A stretch of 8,708 bases of DNA from Nitrospiraceae bacterium (GCA_003453735.1 DMNE01000205.1:1-8708), one strand, 5' to 3'. Counted from the stretch's first letter, positions 1-6,694 are shown. Numbers and translations are program-made. Notes: generated by a model from the sequence alone, not told the origin.

Positions 1-137
1 GTACGGAGCTGCTCCAGAGTAATAGCATATTTCTTCATGAGATCACAGATCTTCGTTATCCTAGCCCGTCTGATCGTTTTTTCGTATTCACTAAGGACAT
101 TGTCATGAGCTGGTCTGTGAGGAGGCCTTTTCAACAT
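1..137 (-). CDS. Partial small protein, possibly H-NS-like (N-terminus)
   Basis: A minus-strand frame is open from an ATG at 137-135 to the left edge, giving about 45 residues with the C-terminus outside the window. The visible end reads ARITKICDLMKKYAITLEQL, preceded by a basic, helical stretch (SEYEKTIRRAR). That pattern, a charged helix followed by an 'I-x-x-L-M-x-x-Y-x-I-T-x-x-x-L' linker, resembles the N-terminal dimerisation region of small H-NS-type nucleoid proteins. The C-terminal DNA-binding loop that would settle it lies outside. There is no clear Shine-Dalgarno before the ATG, and the frame is open upstream only as far as a TGA some 35 bases away, so the start is tentative. It could also be another small coiled-coil protein. 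The assignment is by eye and weak. Confidence 0.35.
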   Translation of the reverse strand, partial: MLKRPPHRPAHDNVLSEYEKTIRRARITKICDLMKKYAITLEQLR

Positions 138-241
138 CAGAAGGAAAAGGGCGGATGCGGAACAGCTTTTCAACGAACTGATCCCCAAGGCGGTGGATGC
201 CTTCGGGGGTGCCGTGGGCGTTTACCCCTGAAGTTGCTTTA

Positions 242-278
242 GTATCAAATGAACTGTAGAATGGTATCAAATGGACTG
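242..278. repeat. Two near-identical 15-bp direct repeats upstream of the secreted-protein gene
   Basis: GTATCAAATGAACTG at 242-256 and GTATCAAATGGACTG at 264-278 differ at one base and start 22 bp apart, about two helical turns. They sit 21-57 bp before the ATG at 299. They could be a tandem regulator-binding site for that gene. They could also be remains of an insertion-sequence end, because some IS families (IS21 type) carry tandem AT-rich repeats near their tips. No transposase is recognisable beside them, so the operator reading is at least as likely. Confidence 0.5.
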
Positions 279-298
279 AAACGGAGGTGCTTGTTAGT

Positions 299-895
299 AT
301 GAGCAGGAACATTATGATAATTTGCTTTGTGATCATTGTAACCTCATCCTCAGCTTTTTCTTTTCAAGAAGAAGGGACTTTCTCTTATGCAGTGAATTTT
401 GGGACATATGAAGACAACCGTCTTGGGGTGAAGTTCTCTTATCCTCTTGGCTGGAAAACTGAAATCCGATGCACTCCATCAGATTCTTATAATTGCAGGA
501 TCAGCATGGAACCCGAAGATTGGCCTGCTTTTGTTTCCTCATCGGACTTCAGTGAACCAGCCTTTCCCCTGAATATCACCGCCACTGATAAGAGGTTTGA
601 AGAAGCTGCTGACTCAGCGGGGTTTAAACGGCGAGATGATAAATGGATAATTCTGGGTACTCATGGCATGGAAGGTGAAACTCAAGAAATTACAGGAAAG
701 AACTGTAAAGGCATTATTGGTGAGGCAACTGTGAGCATTTATAAGAAGAACGGCGAGTATTATGCCGTGGGCCACGAAACGAGAGCGGTACTTGGAGATG
801 GAGTAAATAGATCTGTTATTATTGCATGTGTTGCAAACGCATGTGAGGTAATTGACAAGGTAATCAGTTCTTTTGAATTTATTGAAAAACAATAA
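299..895 (+). CDS. Secreted PsbP-like / unknown protein
   Basis: This is a 198-residue protein. The ATG at 299 is preferred over the in-frame GTG at 287, because GGAGGT at 283-288 lies a normal distance upstream of the ATG and overlaps the GTG. Residues 1 to about 22 form a Sec signal peptide with a hydrophobic core (IMIICFVIIV) and a small-residue end (SSSAFS). The mature part has a 'NRLGVKFSYPLGW' segment at residues 40-52, which recalls the strand-turn-strand opening of PsbP/DUF1795-type domains. It ends with an 'ISSFEF' strand, also seen in such proteins. Five cysteines remain after the signal (58, 66, 136, 177, 182), so disulfides in the periplasm are plausible. There is no lipobox. It stands alone, ended by a possible weak terminator overlapping its stop. 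The function is unknown and the fold assignment is tentative. Confidence 0.8.
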   Translation: MSRNIMIICFVIIVTSSSAFSFQEEGTFSYAVNFGTYEDNRLGVKFSYPLGWKTEIRCTPSDSYNCRISMEPEDWPAFVSSSDFSEPAFPLNITATDKRFEEAADSAGFKRRDDKWIILGTHGMEGETQEITGKNCKGIIGEATVSIYKKNGEYYAVGHETRAVLGDGVNRSVIIACVANACEVIDKVISSFEFIEKQ

Positions 896-907
896 CGTAT
901 TTTTTTC
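879..907 (+). terminator. Weak AT-rich hairpin with T-run at the end of the secreted-protein gene
   Basis: TTATTG at 879-884 pairs with CAATAA at 890-895 around an AAAAA loop, and a T-rich run ending in seven Ts (901-907) follows. The right arm contains the TAA stop. The tail looks like an intrinsic terminator, but the six-pair stem has only one G-C pair, so strength is doubtful. Confidence 0.35.
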
Positions 908-1083
908 CGGAATGAGACATGCCTTGATGGGGCCCAGTATGAAGAGCAGGAAAAAGCGAGGGCTGAAGATCAGCTTCTTCAAGATATGCATATAGGTTCT
1001 GAATGAGGAATGATACGAAACACTAGAAAGGGTTGTACCCCGGCCATGCAGGCGTCACCCGATTTGTCATAGGCTTTTAAAGG

Positions 1084-1275
1084 ATGATACGGCAGCATGA
1101 AAATCATGTTGAGAAACAGCATTTGAGTTACACCATAAACTCCTCCGACGATAACAGTAACATCATTGTAAAGGTGAAGGGCAATATTACCCGGCAGACC
1201 GCGATGCAACAGAACGTGGAGGCCCACGCTCTTGGAAAGCGCCCACAAATCAAGCGATACTGTGAAATGGTTTGA
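1084..1275 (+). pseudogene. STAS-like domain protein, probably 3'-truncated
   Basis: This is a 63-codon ORF. After a polar start it reads 'YTINSSDDNSNIIVKVKGNITRQ', then 'NVEAHALGKRPQIKRY'. This resembles the beginning of a group of about 150-residue STAS-like bacterial proteins, which have a beta-hairpin, a 'G-x-x-T-R' turn, then a helix ending in 'AHALGK...I.RYLVDVTE'. The match breaks right after 'IKRY' and the ORF stops four residues later, so roughly the last 60% is missing. The start is uncertain: an AAAGG directly abuts the ATG at 1084 and would be too close to work, and a TTG at 1123 is an alternative. The TGA at 1273-1275 shares its A with the ATG of the next gene. Either it is a truncation fused at random to the neighbour, or it is a kept leader ORF for the downstream gene. 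Confidence 0.4.
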
Positions 1276-1787
1276 TGGGGATACTCGGAGCAGCATGGGG
1301 ATTAGCTGGAGTCTTTTTGTTGCTTGGTAGCGCCGTTTATCGACTATCCGGCGTTGCTATTGCGGCTCTTTCCTCTGATTTTCTCTGGTATCATTGGGTA
1401 TTTCTGTTGCTTTGTGTTTTATTCATGGCTTATACGGAAGGATATCGCGCCTTCCAGCAGAAGTTTTCTCCGCGGGTAGCCGCGAGAGCCAAATATCTAA
1501 AGAATCATCCTAATGCTTTCCATGCATTATTCGGCCCATTTTTTTGCATGGGCTTTTTTCATTCTACCAAAAAGAGAAAGATCACATCTATTTCAGTGAC
1601 CGCGGGTATTATCGTTTTGATCTTGCTGGTTCGTCTCTTGCCCCAGCCCTGGCGAGGAATCATTGATTTGGGCGTAGTGGTCGGACTCGCTTGGGGACTT
1701 ATCTCTCTTTTTGTTTTTAGCTTTCGGGCATTTACTTCGGATAGGTTTGATTACTCCCCTGAAGTTCCTAAAGGGGAAACAGAATAG
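1275..1787 (+). CDS. Conserved four-helix integral membrane protein of unknown function
   Basis: This is a 170-residue protein from the ATG at 1275. The TTG at 1272 is in frame but less likely. Four hydrophobic segments can be drawn, at about residues 3-25, 38-54, 104-121 and 129-152. Between helices 2 and 3 lies a basic loop with 'YTEGYRAFQQKFSPRVAARAKYL', and between 3 and 4 the motif 'RLLPQPWRGIID'. I recall similar proteins annotated as hypothetical membrane proteins in Proteobacteria, but no function. The tail (SDRFDYSPEVPKGETE) is soluble and acidic. There is no Shine-Dalgarno immediately upstream. The start lies in a TGATG overlap with the STAS-like fragment, so translation is probably coupled to it. 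Confidence 0.8.
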   Translation: MGILGAAWGLAGVFLLLGSAVYRLSGVAIAALSSDFLWYHWVFLLLCVLFMAYTEGYRAFQQKFSPRVAARAKYLKNHPNAFHALFGPFFCMGFFHSTKKRKITSISVTAGIIVLILLVRLLPQPWRGIIDLGVVVGLAWGLISLFVFSFRAFTSDRFDYSPEVPKGETE

Positions 1788-2422
1788 AAGAAAACGAACA
1801 GACGTCACTCTATGCAGCCGCCGCTTGCCCCCGGTTTTTCTGGTCTTCTACATGCTACTTGGCCTTAACGTTCTCAAATAAAAAGGTGTTATGAAATAAT
1901 TAAAGGAAGATCTCAAAGCGAAAACTCGTTTCCTCGAGAGAAACTATTATATTTAAATAGGATGCGAACAATGGCCGGAAAGTTTTCAGATATTTTTTGT
2001 CATGGTGGTTCTATTCCTATGACAGACGGTAGACGTTAGAGTGTTCAGAAAAAGATTTCTTCTCAGTATGAAGGTGCTTGAATTTCACGTCTCTTTGTGA
2101 GGTGGCGAGCACTTTAAGGAACCACAAGACGAGCTGGATACCCCGTCATGCGTCCCATTGGTCTCCAGTGCTTCGCATGCTCCGCACTGAGAAGCAGGTA
2201 CCTCGCTGGCACTACAAATAGCATAAACAGCGTGCTGATAGGAAAGTAAAATAGGATTCCGCTGCCCTGAAAATATTTTTGCAATGGACTGCCCTGGAGG
2301 CTCTGCATGAATTTTTTTCGCTTGACACGGAGACCCCTCTAGGGGTAGCCTCAAGTAGAATACCCTGGAGTTTTTTTCATCCATTAAATGAGAAAGCCTC
2401 GGGGAATCTTAGGGAGGTAGCT
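1788..2422. other. 635 bases without a recognisable gene
   Basis: No ORF here has convincing protein-like content. A 22-codon ORF (ATG at 1971, TAG ending 2039) has no good ribosome site. The minus-strand frames between 2085 and 2384 show no known domain. What can be seen is an imperfect palindrome centred on CTCGAG (about 1928-1944, GTTTC...GAAAC) followed by an AT-rich tract to about 1959. Near the right end are a TTGACA box and hairpin listed separately. The last 100 bases are probably the leader of the gene at 2423. Confidence 0.5.
2322..2351 (+). promoter_or_regulatory. Candidate -35 box with a palindrome where the spacer lies
   Basis: A perfect TTGACA stands at 2322-2327. Eighteen bases on, TAGCCT at 2346-2351 is only a poor -10 match. 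The spacer contains ACCCCT-CT-AGGGGT (2333-2346), a six-pair inverted repeat. A regulator bound there would block the promoter, or the weak -10 would need an activator. It points at the gene starting at 2423, with a leader of roughly 65 bases. This was read by eye. Confidence 0.35.
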
Positions 2423-2920
2423 ATGAAAAAGAAGAAGGCAATAGGAGCGGGGTTTTCCCCAAAGGTTTTCTTGATCACTCTTTCTTTGGCGGCGCTAGCG
2501 ATCATGTCGGTGGCGTCTGGAGTCTTTGCGATCGATCTCCAGCCACTGCCCCCGGGGGACTTCTACCCCTTCGGCATGGTCGGCATCACCGCCACCGATA
2601 CGGCGAGGCTAAGCGCGGTATGCGTTCCGCCTCAGCCCTGCAATGTCGTCTTCTCCTTCTATGATCAGGCAGGAAAGCTCATCACGCAATCAGATACGAT
2701 GACGGTAGCCCCCGGAGCGGCCGCTTTTTATGACCTAAGTGGGGACGCAATTCCCACATCACTTATGAGCGGAGGGAAGGCCCAGGTGAGGGGAGTTGTG
2801 ACTTTCCTGCCGGGCACCCTTGAACCGCCCGATCCATGTCTTTTGGAGGTCTTTGACAAGGGGACGGGGAAGACTTCTTTAGTTGTTTCTCGATCGTCTC
2901 TCCATCATTTCCGGTCTTGA
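2423..2920 (+). CDS. Small secreted protein of unknown function
   Basis: This is a 165-residue protein. AGGGAGG at 2411-2417 sits five bases before the ATG at 2423, which rules out the longer in-frame ORF from 2279. The signal peptide covers residues 1-36 (KKKK start, core VFLITLSLAALAIMSVASG, cleavage after VFA). The mature protein begins 'IDLQPLPPGDFYPFGMVGITATDTARLS' and carries 'C.V.FSFYDQAGKL', an 'APGAAAFYDLSG' turn, 'VRGVVTFLPG' and 'CLLEVFDKGTGKT'. This pattern occurs in short secreted hypotheticals with a single beta-sandwich-like domain and C-terminal 'LEVFDN.TGKT'. No enzyme motif is visible. The last 15 residues (SLVVSRSSLHHFRS) look less natural. A one-base shift near 2880 would continue into a proline/threonine-rich tail, so a 3' frameshift is possible. 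Confidence 0.75.
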   Translation: MKKKKAIGAGFSPKVFLITLSLAALAIMSVASGVFAIDLQPLPPGDFYPFGMVGITATDTARLSAVCVPPQPCNVVFSFYDQAGKLITQSDTMTVAPGAAAFYDLSGDAIPTSLMSGGKAQVRGVVTFLPGTLEPPDPCLLEVFDKGTGKTSLVVSRSSLHHFRS

Positions 2921-3020
2921 TCCCCCTTACGACCACCACTACCCCTCCCGGAGGGCACAACACTGTAGGAGCTAGAAATTTAAAAAGGGCTGGACAGCAG
3001 GAAAAACCGGGGCTGAAACA

Positions 3021-3333
3021 TCAGCTATTCAAATGCGCACAAAGATTTAGATGGCCTTCTTCGCGAGAAAGCAGGATCAGGAGATCGATCGCTGCATCTT
3101 TCTCTATCTTTTACGATTCCTTTCGTCGGCTCTCCGCCCTGATCAGCTTCTTTAATCCGCATTCCTTTCTTTTCCTTTAGATCAATAATTTCAACCAGTT
3201 CCTTCTTCTCTTCCTTCAACGTTTTCCTGTACTCTTCTTCCAAAGATGGTATGGGCAGGTTCCAGCCACCAAATGTGCGATCATGAACCAAAGCTTGCCA
3301 TACAAAAGGGACCTCCCAAATCTTGTGAAACAA
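3021..3333 (-). pseudogene. Universal stress protein (UspA-type) remnant
   Basis: Read on the minus strand, one frame gives 'HDRTFGGWNLPIPSLEEEYRKTLKEEKKELVEIIDLKEKKGMRIKEADQGGEPTKGIVKDRE' in pieces, matching the middle of Usp proteins: a W-x-L-P-I-P loop, a long acidic/basic helix, and a 'GEPT.-IVK' turn before the next helix. After about 3099 the match continues one frame over as 'KDAAIDLLILLSREEGHL', the usual 'ADLLILL-REEG-L' strand. One extra base near 3099 therefore breaks the gene. The N-terminal ATP-binding half is missing or unreadable upstream of 3333, although a weak stretch in another frame (MAVCFTRFG) may be part of it, and the C-terminus ends early at a TGA (3023-3021). It lies divergent to the M16 peptidase gene. 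It is almost surely not functional. Confidence 0.6.
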
Positions 3334-3355
3334 ACAGCCATTGCGGTAATATAAA
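3323..3355 (+). promoter_or_regulatory. Weak promoter candidate for the M16 peptidase gene
   Basis: TTGTGA at 3323-3328 is followed after 18 bases by TAATAT at 3347-3352, which overlaps TATAAA at 3350-3355. Each box is a partial match to sigma-70 consensus. If used, transcription would start about 50 bases before the ATG at 3409, inside the 5' edge of the Usp remnant. Confidence 0.25.
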
Positions 3356-3408
3356 AAGTTCGATAGCGGAATGAGAGATTTGACGCTTTGCTTTTTTGAG
3401 GTGATACC

Positions 3409-6072
3409 ATGAAAAGACCTGTAACAAAGTTATTATTTTTCGTGCTGATAATGTTTGTAGCGATAGCGCTGGCGGGACCTGCACATGCCCAAGAGGTACG
3501 GCGCGCAATGCTTTCAAACGGCCTTCGCGTGGTGATTGTCCGCAACCCGTTGGTTCCGGTAGCGACAACGGCAGTCAATTACCTGGTTGGCTCTGACGAG
3601 GCCCCTGACGGCTTCCCCGGTATGGCCCACGCGCAGGAACATATGATGTTCAGGGGGAATCCCGGACTCTCAGCCGACCAGCTTGCGCGTATAACCGCAG
3701 AGATGGGCGGCAATTTCAGTGCCGACACGCAGCAGAGTGTAACACAGTATTTCTTTACTGTTCCGGCCGAGGACTTGGACATAGCCTTGCACATAGAGGC
3801 CATACGGATGAAGGGCATCCTGGACTCACAGAAATTATGGGCTGAGGAACGGGGGGCCATAGAGCAGGAAGTGGCGCAAGACTTGTCGAACCCGGAATAC
3901 GTTTTTTATACCAGACTGTTAAAGAGCTTTTTTGCCGGGTCCCCTTACGAGCACGACGCCTTGGGCAGCCGCCCTTCCTTTGACAAGACCACGGGCGCGA
4001 TGCTCAGAAAATTTTATAACACTTGGTATGCGCCTAATAATGCCGTACTGATCGTATGCGGAGATGTAGACCCCTCTGCCACCCTGAAGAAAATAAAAAG
4101 TCTTTTTGGCGGCATCCCGGCTAAACCTCTTCCTGCCCGCCCGGAGGTTAAGCTGGGTCCGGTACAGCCGGCTTCTTTACGTCTGAAGACAGACCGTTCC
4201 TATGGCATGGTTTCGATCGCTTTTAGAATGCCGGGCTACGACAGCCCAGACTACGCAGCATCTGTGGTGCTTGCCGATGTCCTTTCCAGCGAGCGCAGCG
4301 ACCTGTTCTCCCTCGTCCCCGAGGGAAAGGCACTCTTTGCCGGATTCGAGCTTGCACCCCTTCGCAAATCAGGGCTGGGTTATGCCATCGCCGGTTTCCC
4401 ATCGGACGCTGACAGCGAAAAACTCCTGGCCGAGGTGCGCAACGTGCTGCTAGCGACGATAAAAAACGGTGTTTCGGCGGATCTAGTCTCAGCCGCCAAG
4501 CTACATGAGGTGACCGATGCGGAGTTCGAGAAGAATTCAATATCAGGTCTGGCTTCGAGTTGGTCACAGGCGATTGCCGTGGAAGGCAGAGAGTCCCCTG
4601 ACGATGCTATACAAGCCATACAGAAGGTAACGGTAGAGGACGTCAACCGGGTGGCCGCCCAATATCTGCGGATCGGGCAAGCAATAGATGCCGTTCTCAC
4701 CCCCGAAGTCTCCGGCAAGCCTGTTTCGTCGAAGGGATTTGGCGGAAAGGAAGAAACCACAATCACGCCATCCATTCATGTAACTCTTCCTGGTTGGGCC
4801 ACGAAGGCTCTAGCCCGGCTTTCTGTACCGGTCTCATCTCTGCATCCGGTCGTCAGCACTCTGCCAAATGGACTGCGTCTCATCGTACAACCGGAATCCA
4901 TAAGCAATACGATCAGTGTATATGGACTCATAAAGAATAACTCGCAGATGCAGACGCCCGAAGGGCGTGAAGGGGTTGACTCTTTATTGAAGCAACTATT
5001 CTCGTATGGCAGCACATCACTGGATAGGATACAGTTTCAGAAGGCTTTGGACGATATCGGAGCAACAGAGTCGGCGGGTACCAATTTTTCTCTCAAGGTG
5101 CTGCCTGATCATTTCGAGCGCGGAATTCAGCTCCTCGCCGATAACGAGCTCCATCCCGCTTTGCCCGAGAATGCGTTCAACATACTTCGCACCCAGACGG
5201 CCGCATCTCTTCAGGGCGAAATCAAGAGCCCTCGTTTTCTGGCCAATCAGGCCCTAAAAGGAGGCCTGTTCCCCAAAACCGATCCCAGCCTGCGGCATGC
5301 GACGCCGCAAAGCGTTTCAGCTTTGACCCTGGAGAACGTGAAGGATTACTATTCCGGTGTCTTCAGGCCTGATATGGCTACAATAGTGGTGATCGGCAAG
5401 ATTACTCCGGAAGAAGCCCAGAGTATGATCGTGAAGTATTTTGGCGAATGGGGTGCCAAAGGGCCCAAACCGGCTACTGACCTTCCCCCGGTGCCTGATA
5501 ACAAACCGTCATCCCTGACAGTTCCAGATGCCAGCCGTGTGCAGGATGATGTCACGATGGCACAGACACTTCTCCTGAAGCGGACAGACCCGGATTATTA
5601 TGCCTTGGAGCTTGGAAACAAAGTCCTGGGTGGTGCATTCTATGCAACAAAGCTCTACCAGGATTTGAGGGAAAAAACTGGTCTCGTGTATTTTGTGGAT
5701 TCGCAACTTGATGCTGGTAAGCAGAGATCTGTCTACTTTGTGGTGTTCGCGTGTGATCCGGACAAAGTCTCCAGGGCGTCCGCGATAGTGGTGCGTGACC
5801 TCGGCCAGATGCAAAAAACTCGCGTAGCTGAAGACCAGCTTGAGCAGACCAAGGCGCTGGTCCTCCGTAAAATACCGCTTTCGGAATCAAGCATTGACCA
5901 GATAGCTGGAGGCTTTCTGGACCGGGTAGCTCATGATCTGCCTCTCGATGAGCCGGTGCACGCCGCTGAAAAATACGAAAAGCTCACTGGCGTGGATATC
6001 GAGCAGGCTTTTTCAAAATGGATGCGCCCAGACGATATGGTCCAGATCATAAGGGGCCCTGCTCCGCAATAA
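3409..6072 (+). CDS. Exported M16-family zinc metallopeptidase, two M16 halves in one chain
   Basis: This is an 887-residue protein. GAGGTG at 3398-3403 lies five bases before the ATG. Residues 1-27 are a Sec signal peptide ending PAHA|QEV, so it acts in the periplasm. The N-terminal half (about 30-430) has the inverted zinc motif H74-AQ-E77-H78. The third ligand E154 and helper E147 lie in 'EERGAIEQE'. The second half (about 478-880) repeats the fold from 'LPNGLRLIVQ', but the zinc site is gone: 'EGVDSLL' stands where HxxEH would be. It does carry the 'LYQDLREKTGLVYFV' segment (R754, Y761), the usual substrate-binding R/Y pair. This matches the long M16 peptidases with one active and one inactive lobe forming a closing chamber. 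The likely substrates are peptides or unfolded proteins, but specificity cannot be read. It appears to be transcribed alone, with a hairpin terminator downstream. Confidence 0.92.
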   Translation: MKRPVTKLLFFVLIMFVAIALAGPAHAQEVRRAMLSNGLRVVIVRNPLVPVATTAVNYLVGSDEAPDGFPGMAHAQEHMMFRGNPGLSADQLARITAEMGGNFSADTQQSVTQYFFTVPAEDLDIALHIEAIRMKGILDSQKLWAEERGAIEQEVAQDLSNPEYVFYTRLLKSFFAGSPYEHDALGSRPSFDKTTGAMLRKFYNTWYAPNNAVLIVCGDVDPSATLKKIKSLFGGIPAKPLPARPEVKLGPVQPASLRLKTDRSYGMVSIAFRMPGYDSPDYAASVVLADVLSSERSDLFSLVPEGKALFAGFELAPLRKSGLGYAIAGFPSDADSEKLLAEVRNVLLATIKNGVSADLVSAAKLHEVTDAEFEKNSISGLASSWSQAIAVEGRESPDDAIQAIQKVTVEDVNRVAAQYLRIGQAIDAVLTPEVSGKPVSSKGFGGKEETTITPSIHVTLPGWATKALARLSVPVSSLHPVVSTLPNGLRLIVQPESISNTISVYGLIKNNSQMQTPEGREGVDSLLKQLFSYGSTSLDRIQFQKALDDIGATESAGTNFSLKVLPDHFERGIQLLADNELHPALPENAFNILRTQTAASLQGEIKSPRFLANQALKGGLFPKTDPSLRHATPQSVSALTLENVKDYYSGVFRPDMATIVVIGKITPEEAQSMIVKYFGEWGAKGPKPATDLPPVPDNKPSSLTVPDASRVQDDVTMAQTLLLKRTDPDYYALELGNKVLGGAFYATKLYQDLREKTGLVYFVDSQLDAGKQRSVYFVVFACDPDKVSRASAIVVRDLGQMQKTRVAEDQLEQTKALVLRKIPLSESSIDQIAGGFLDRVAHDLPLDEPVHAAEKYEKLTGVDIEQAFSKWMRPDDMVQIIRGPAPQ

Positions 6073-6102
6073 ATTATTAGGTTATATCCGGCTTTCCCAA
6101 AC

Positions 6103-6125
6103 AGGGCGATCGTCTCGCCCTCTTT
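6103..6125 (+). terminator. Probable terminator of the M16 peptidase gene
   Basis: AGGGCGA at 6103-6109 pairs perfectly with TCGCCCT at 6115-6121 around a TCGTC loop, 30 bases after the stop. The tail is short (CTTT), so it is a good hairpin with a weak T-tract. Confidence 0.5.
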
Positions 6126-6328
6126 GGCTGAAGCTTCTCTAGGCAAGAGGTTAATTACATTACAAGAAGTTCCCTTCTATTCCGTTACTGACAGGCCTAT
6201 GCTCCGTCCAGAAATTCCTTCGTAGCTTCAGCCGCTTCCTCATCGATAATTGGGGGTATGACACTCAAAGGTTGGATAGTTAGACTTGTGAAAAATCTTT
6301 ACGGCGTGGGCATTTGGAAAAAAGGAGG

Positions 6329-6370
6329 GGTGCTGCCTGTCTATGGAGGGCAGGTAAGACAGACAGCACC
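6329..6370 (-). terminator. Strong hairpin terminator for minus-strand transcription
   Basis: Bases 6329-6342 (GGTGCTGCCTGTCT) pair with 6357-6370 (AGACAGACAGCACC) in a 14-position stem with one mismatch and a 14-base loop. On the minus strand the stem is followed, after five bases, by six Ts (6323-6318). No T-run follows on the plus strand. It therefore ends a transcript coming from the right, with the hydrophobic mini-ORF inside it. Confidence 0.55.
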
Positions 6371-6476
6371 GAGAGCAACTACAATCAAACCTATAATAAG
6401 AAATATCTGTGAAAAAATTGTGAAGAACCCGCGCGGAGGAAATCAGATCGACCGTGAAATACTCGAAAATCAACAC
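6341..6476 (-). pseudogene. Possible small hydrophobic (single-helix) ORF, perhaps frameshifted
   Basis: A minus-strand frame ending at the TAG 6343-6341 encodes IFSQIFLIIGLIVVALGAVC then LTCPP, a textbook single transmembrane helix. It is open back to a TGA at 6445 but has no ATG/GTG/TTG start. The neighbouring frame does have a start: a GTG at 6476, giving 'MLIFEYFTVDLISSARVLHNFF'. It could join at the run of six Ts (minus strand, about 6411-6416) by a one-base slip, giving about 45 residues. The stop codon lies at the loop edge of the terminator hairpin, as is common for short genes. There is no convincing ribosome site. I do not recognise it. It may be a decayed gene or chance. Confidence 0.25.
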
Positions 6477-6532
6477 CGAACAAATTTCCTATGTAACTTG
6501 TATGTTCCATATAACGGTGCGATGAAGGTTTC

Positions 6533-6580
6533 AGGAGGTACTCTATGGATACAACAAAAAAAGGCAGAACTGGGCTTTAG
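6533..6580 (+). other. Strong ribosome site with an 11-codon ORF (leader peptide or broken gene)
   Basis: AGGAGGT at 6533-6539 is five bases before an ATG at 6545, one of the best ribosome sites in the window. Yet the ORF reads only MDTTKKGRTGL before TAG (6578-6580). A run of seven As (6556-6562) lies inside it. Loss of one A would move translation into a frame that runs to TAA at 6651-6653, ten bases before the terminator at 6663. This fits either a phase-variable or decayed 35-residue gene, or a short leader peptide. The product is not recognised. Confidence 0.3.
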
Positions 6581-6662
6581 GACTTGCAGGCACCAGAAGA
6601 ACAAGGCCGTGTTGGCGATAATAAAACCGTCCAGATGCAGCTTAAAGCGGTAATACCTGAAA

Positions 6663-6694
6663 GGGCAGAGAGGAACACCCTCTTGCCCCTTTTT
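6663..6694 (+). terminator. Plus-strand intrinsic terminator
   Basis: GGGCA (6663-6667) pairs with TGCCC (6684-6688) and AGAGG (6669-6673) with CCTCT (6679-6683), with one bulged G and an AACAC loop. The stem is followed by C and five Ts. It closes the small unit with the ribosome site at 6533. Confidence 0.6.

Noticed and set aside
2207..2224. TGGCAC...GC resembling a sigma-54 promoter
   Set aside because: The GG-to-GC spacing is one base too long and the second half reads ATAGCA instead of TTGCA.
2085..2384. Overlapping minus-strand ORFs of 64 and 99 codons
   Set aside because: Neither has a recognisable motif or ribosome site, and two overlapping frames with similar quality argue for chance.
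2917..3180. 87-codon plus-strand ORF after the secreted protein
   Set aside because: It lies opposite the Usp remnant and has no ribosome site; its beginning may at most be the shifted tail of the upstream gene.
6258..6653. 131-codon plus-strand ORF
   Set aside because: Its composition is unlike a protein, it shows no domain, and it overlaps a strong opposite-strand terminator and the better ribosome site at 6533 that points to another frame. Only its last 30 codons might be used.
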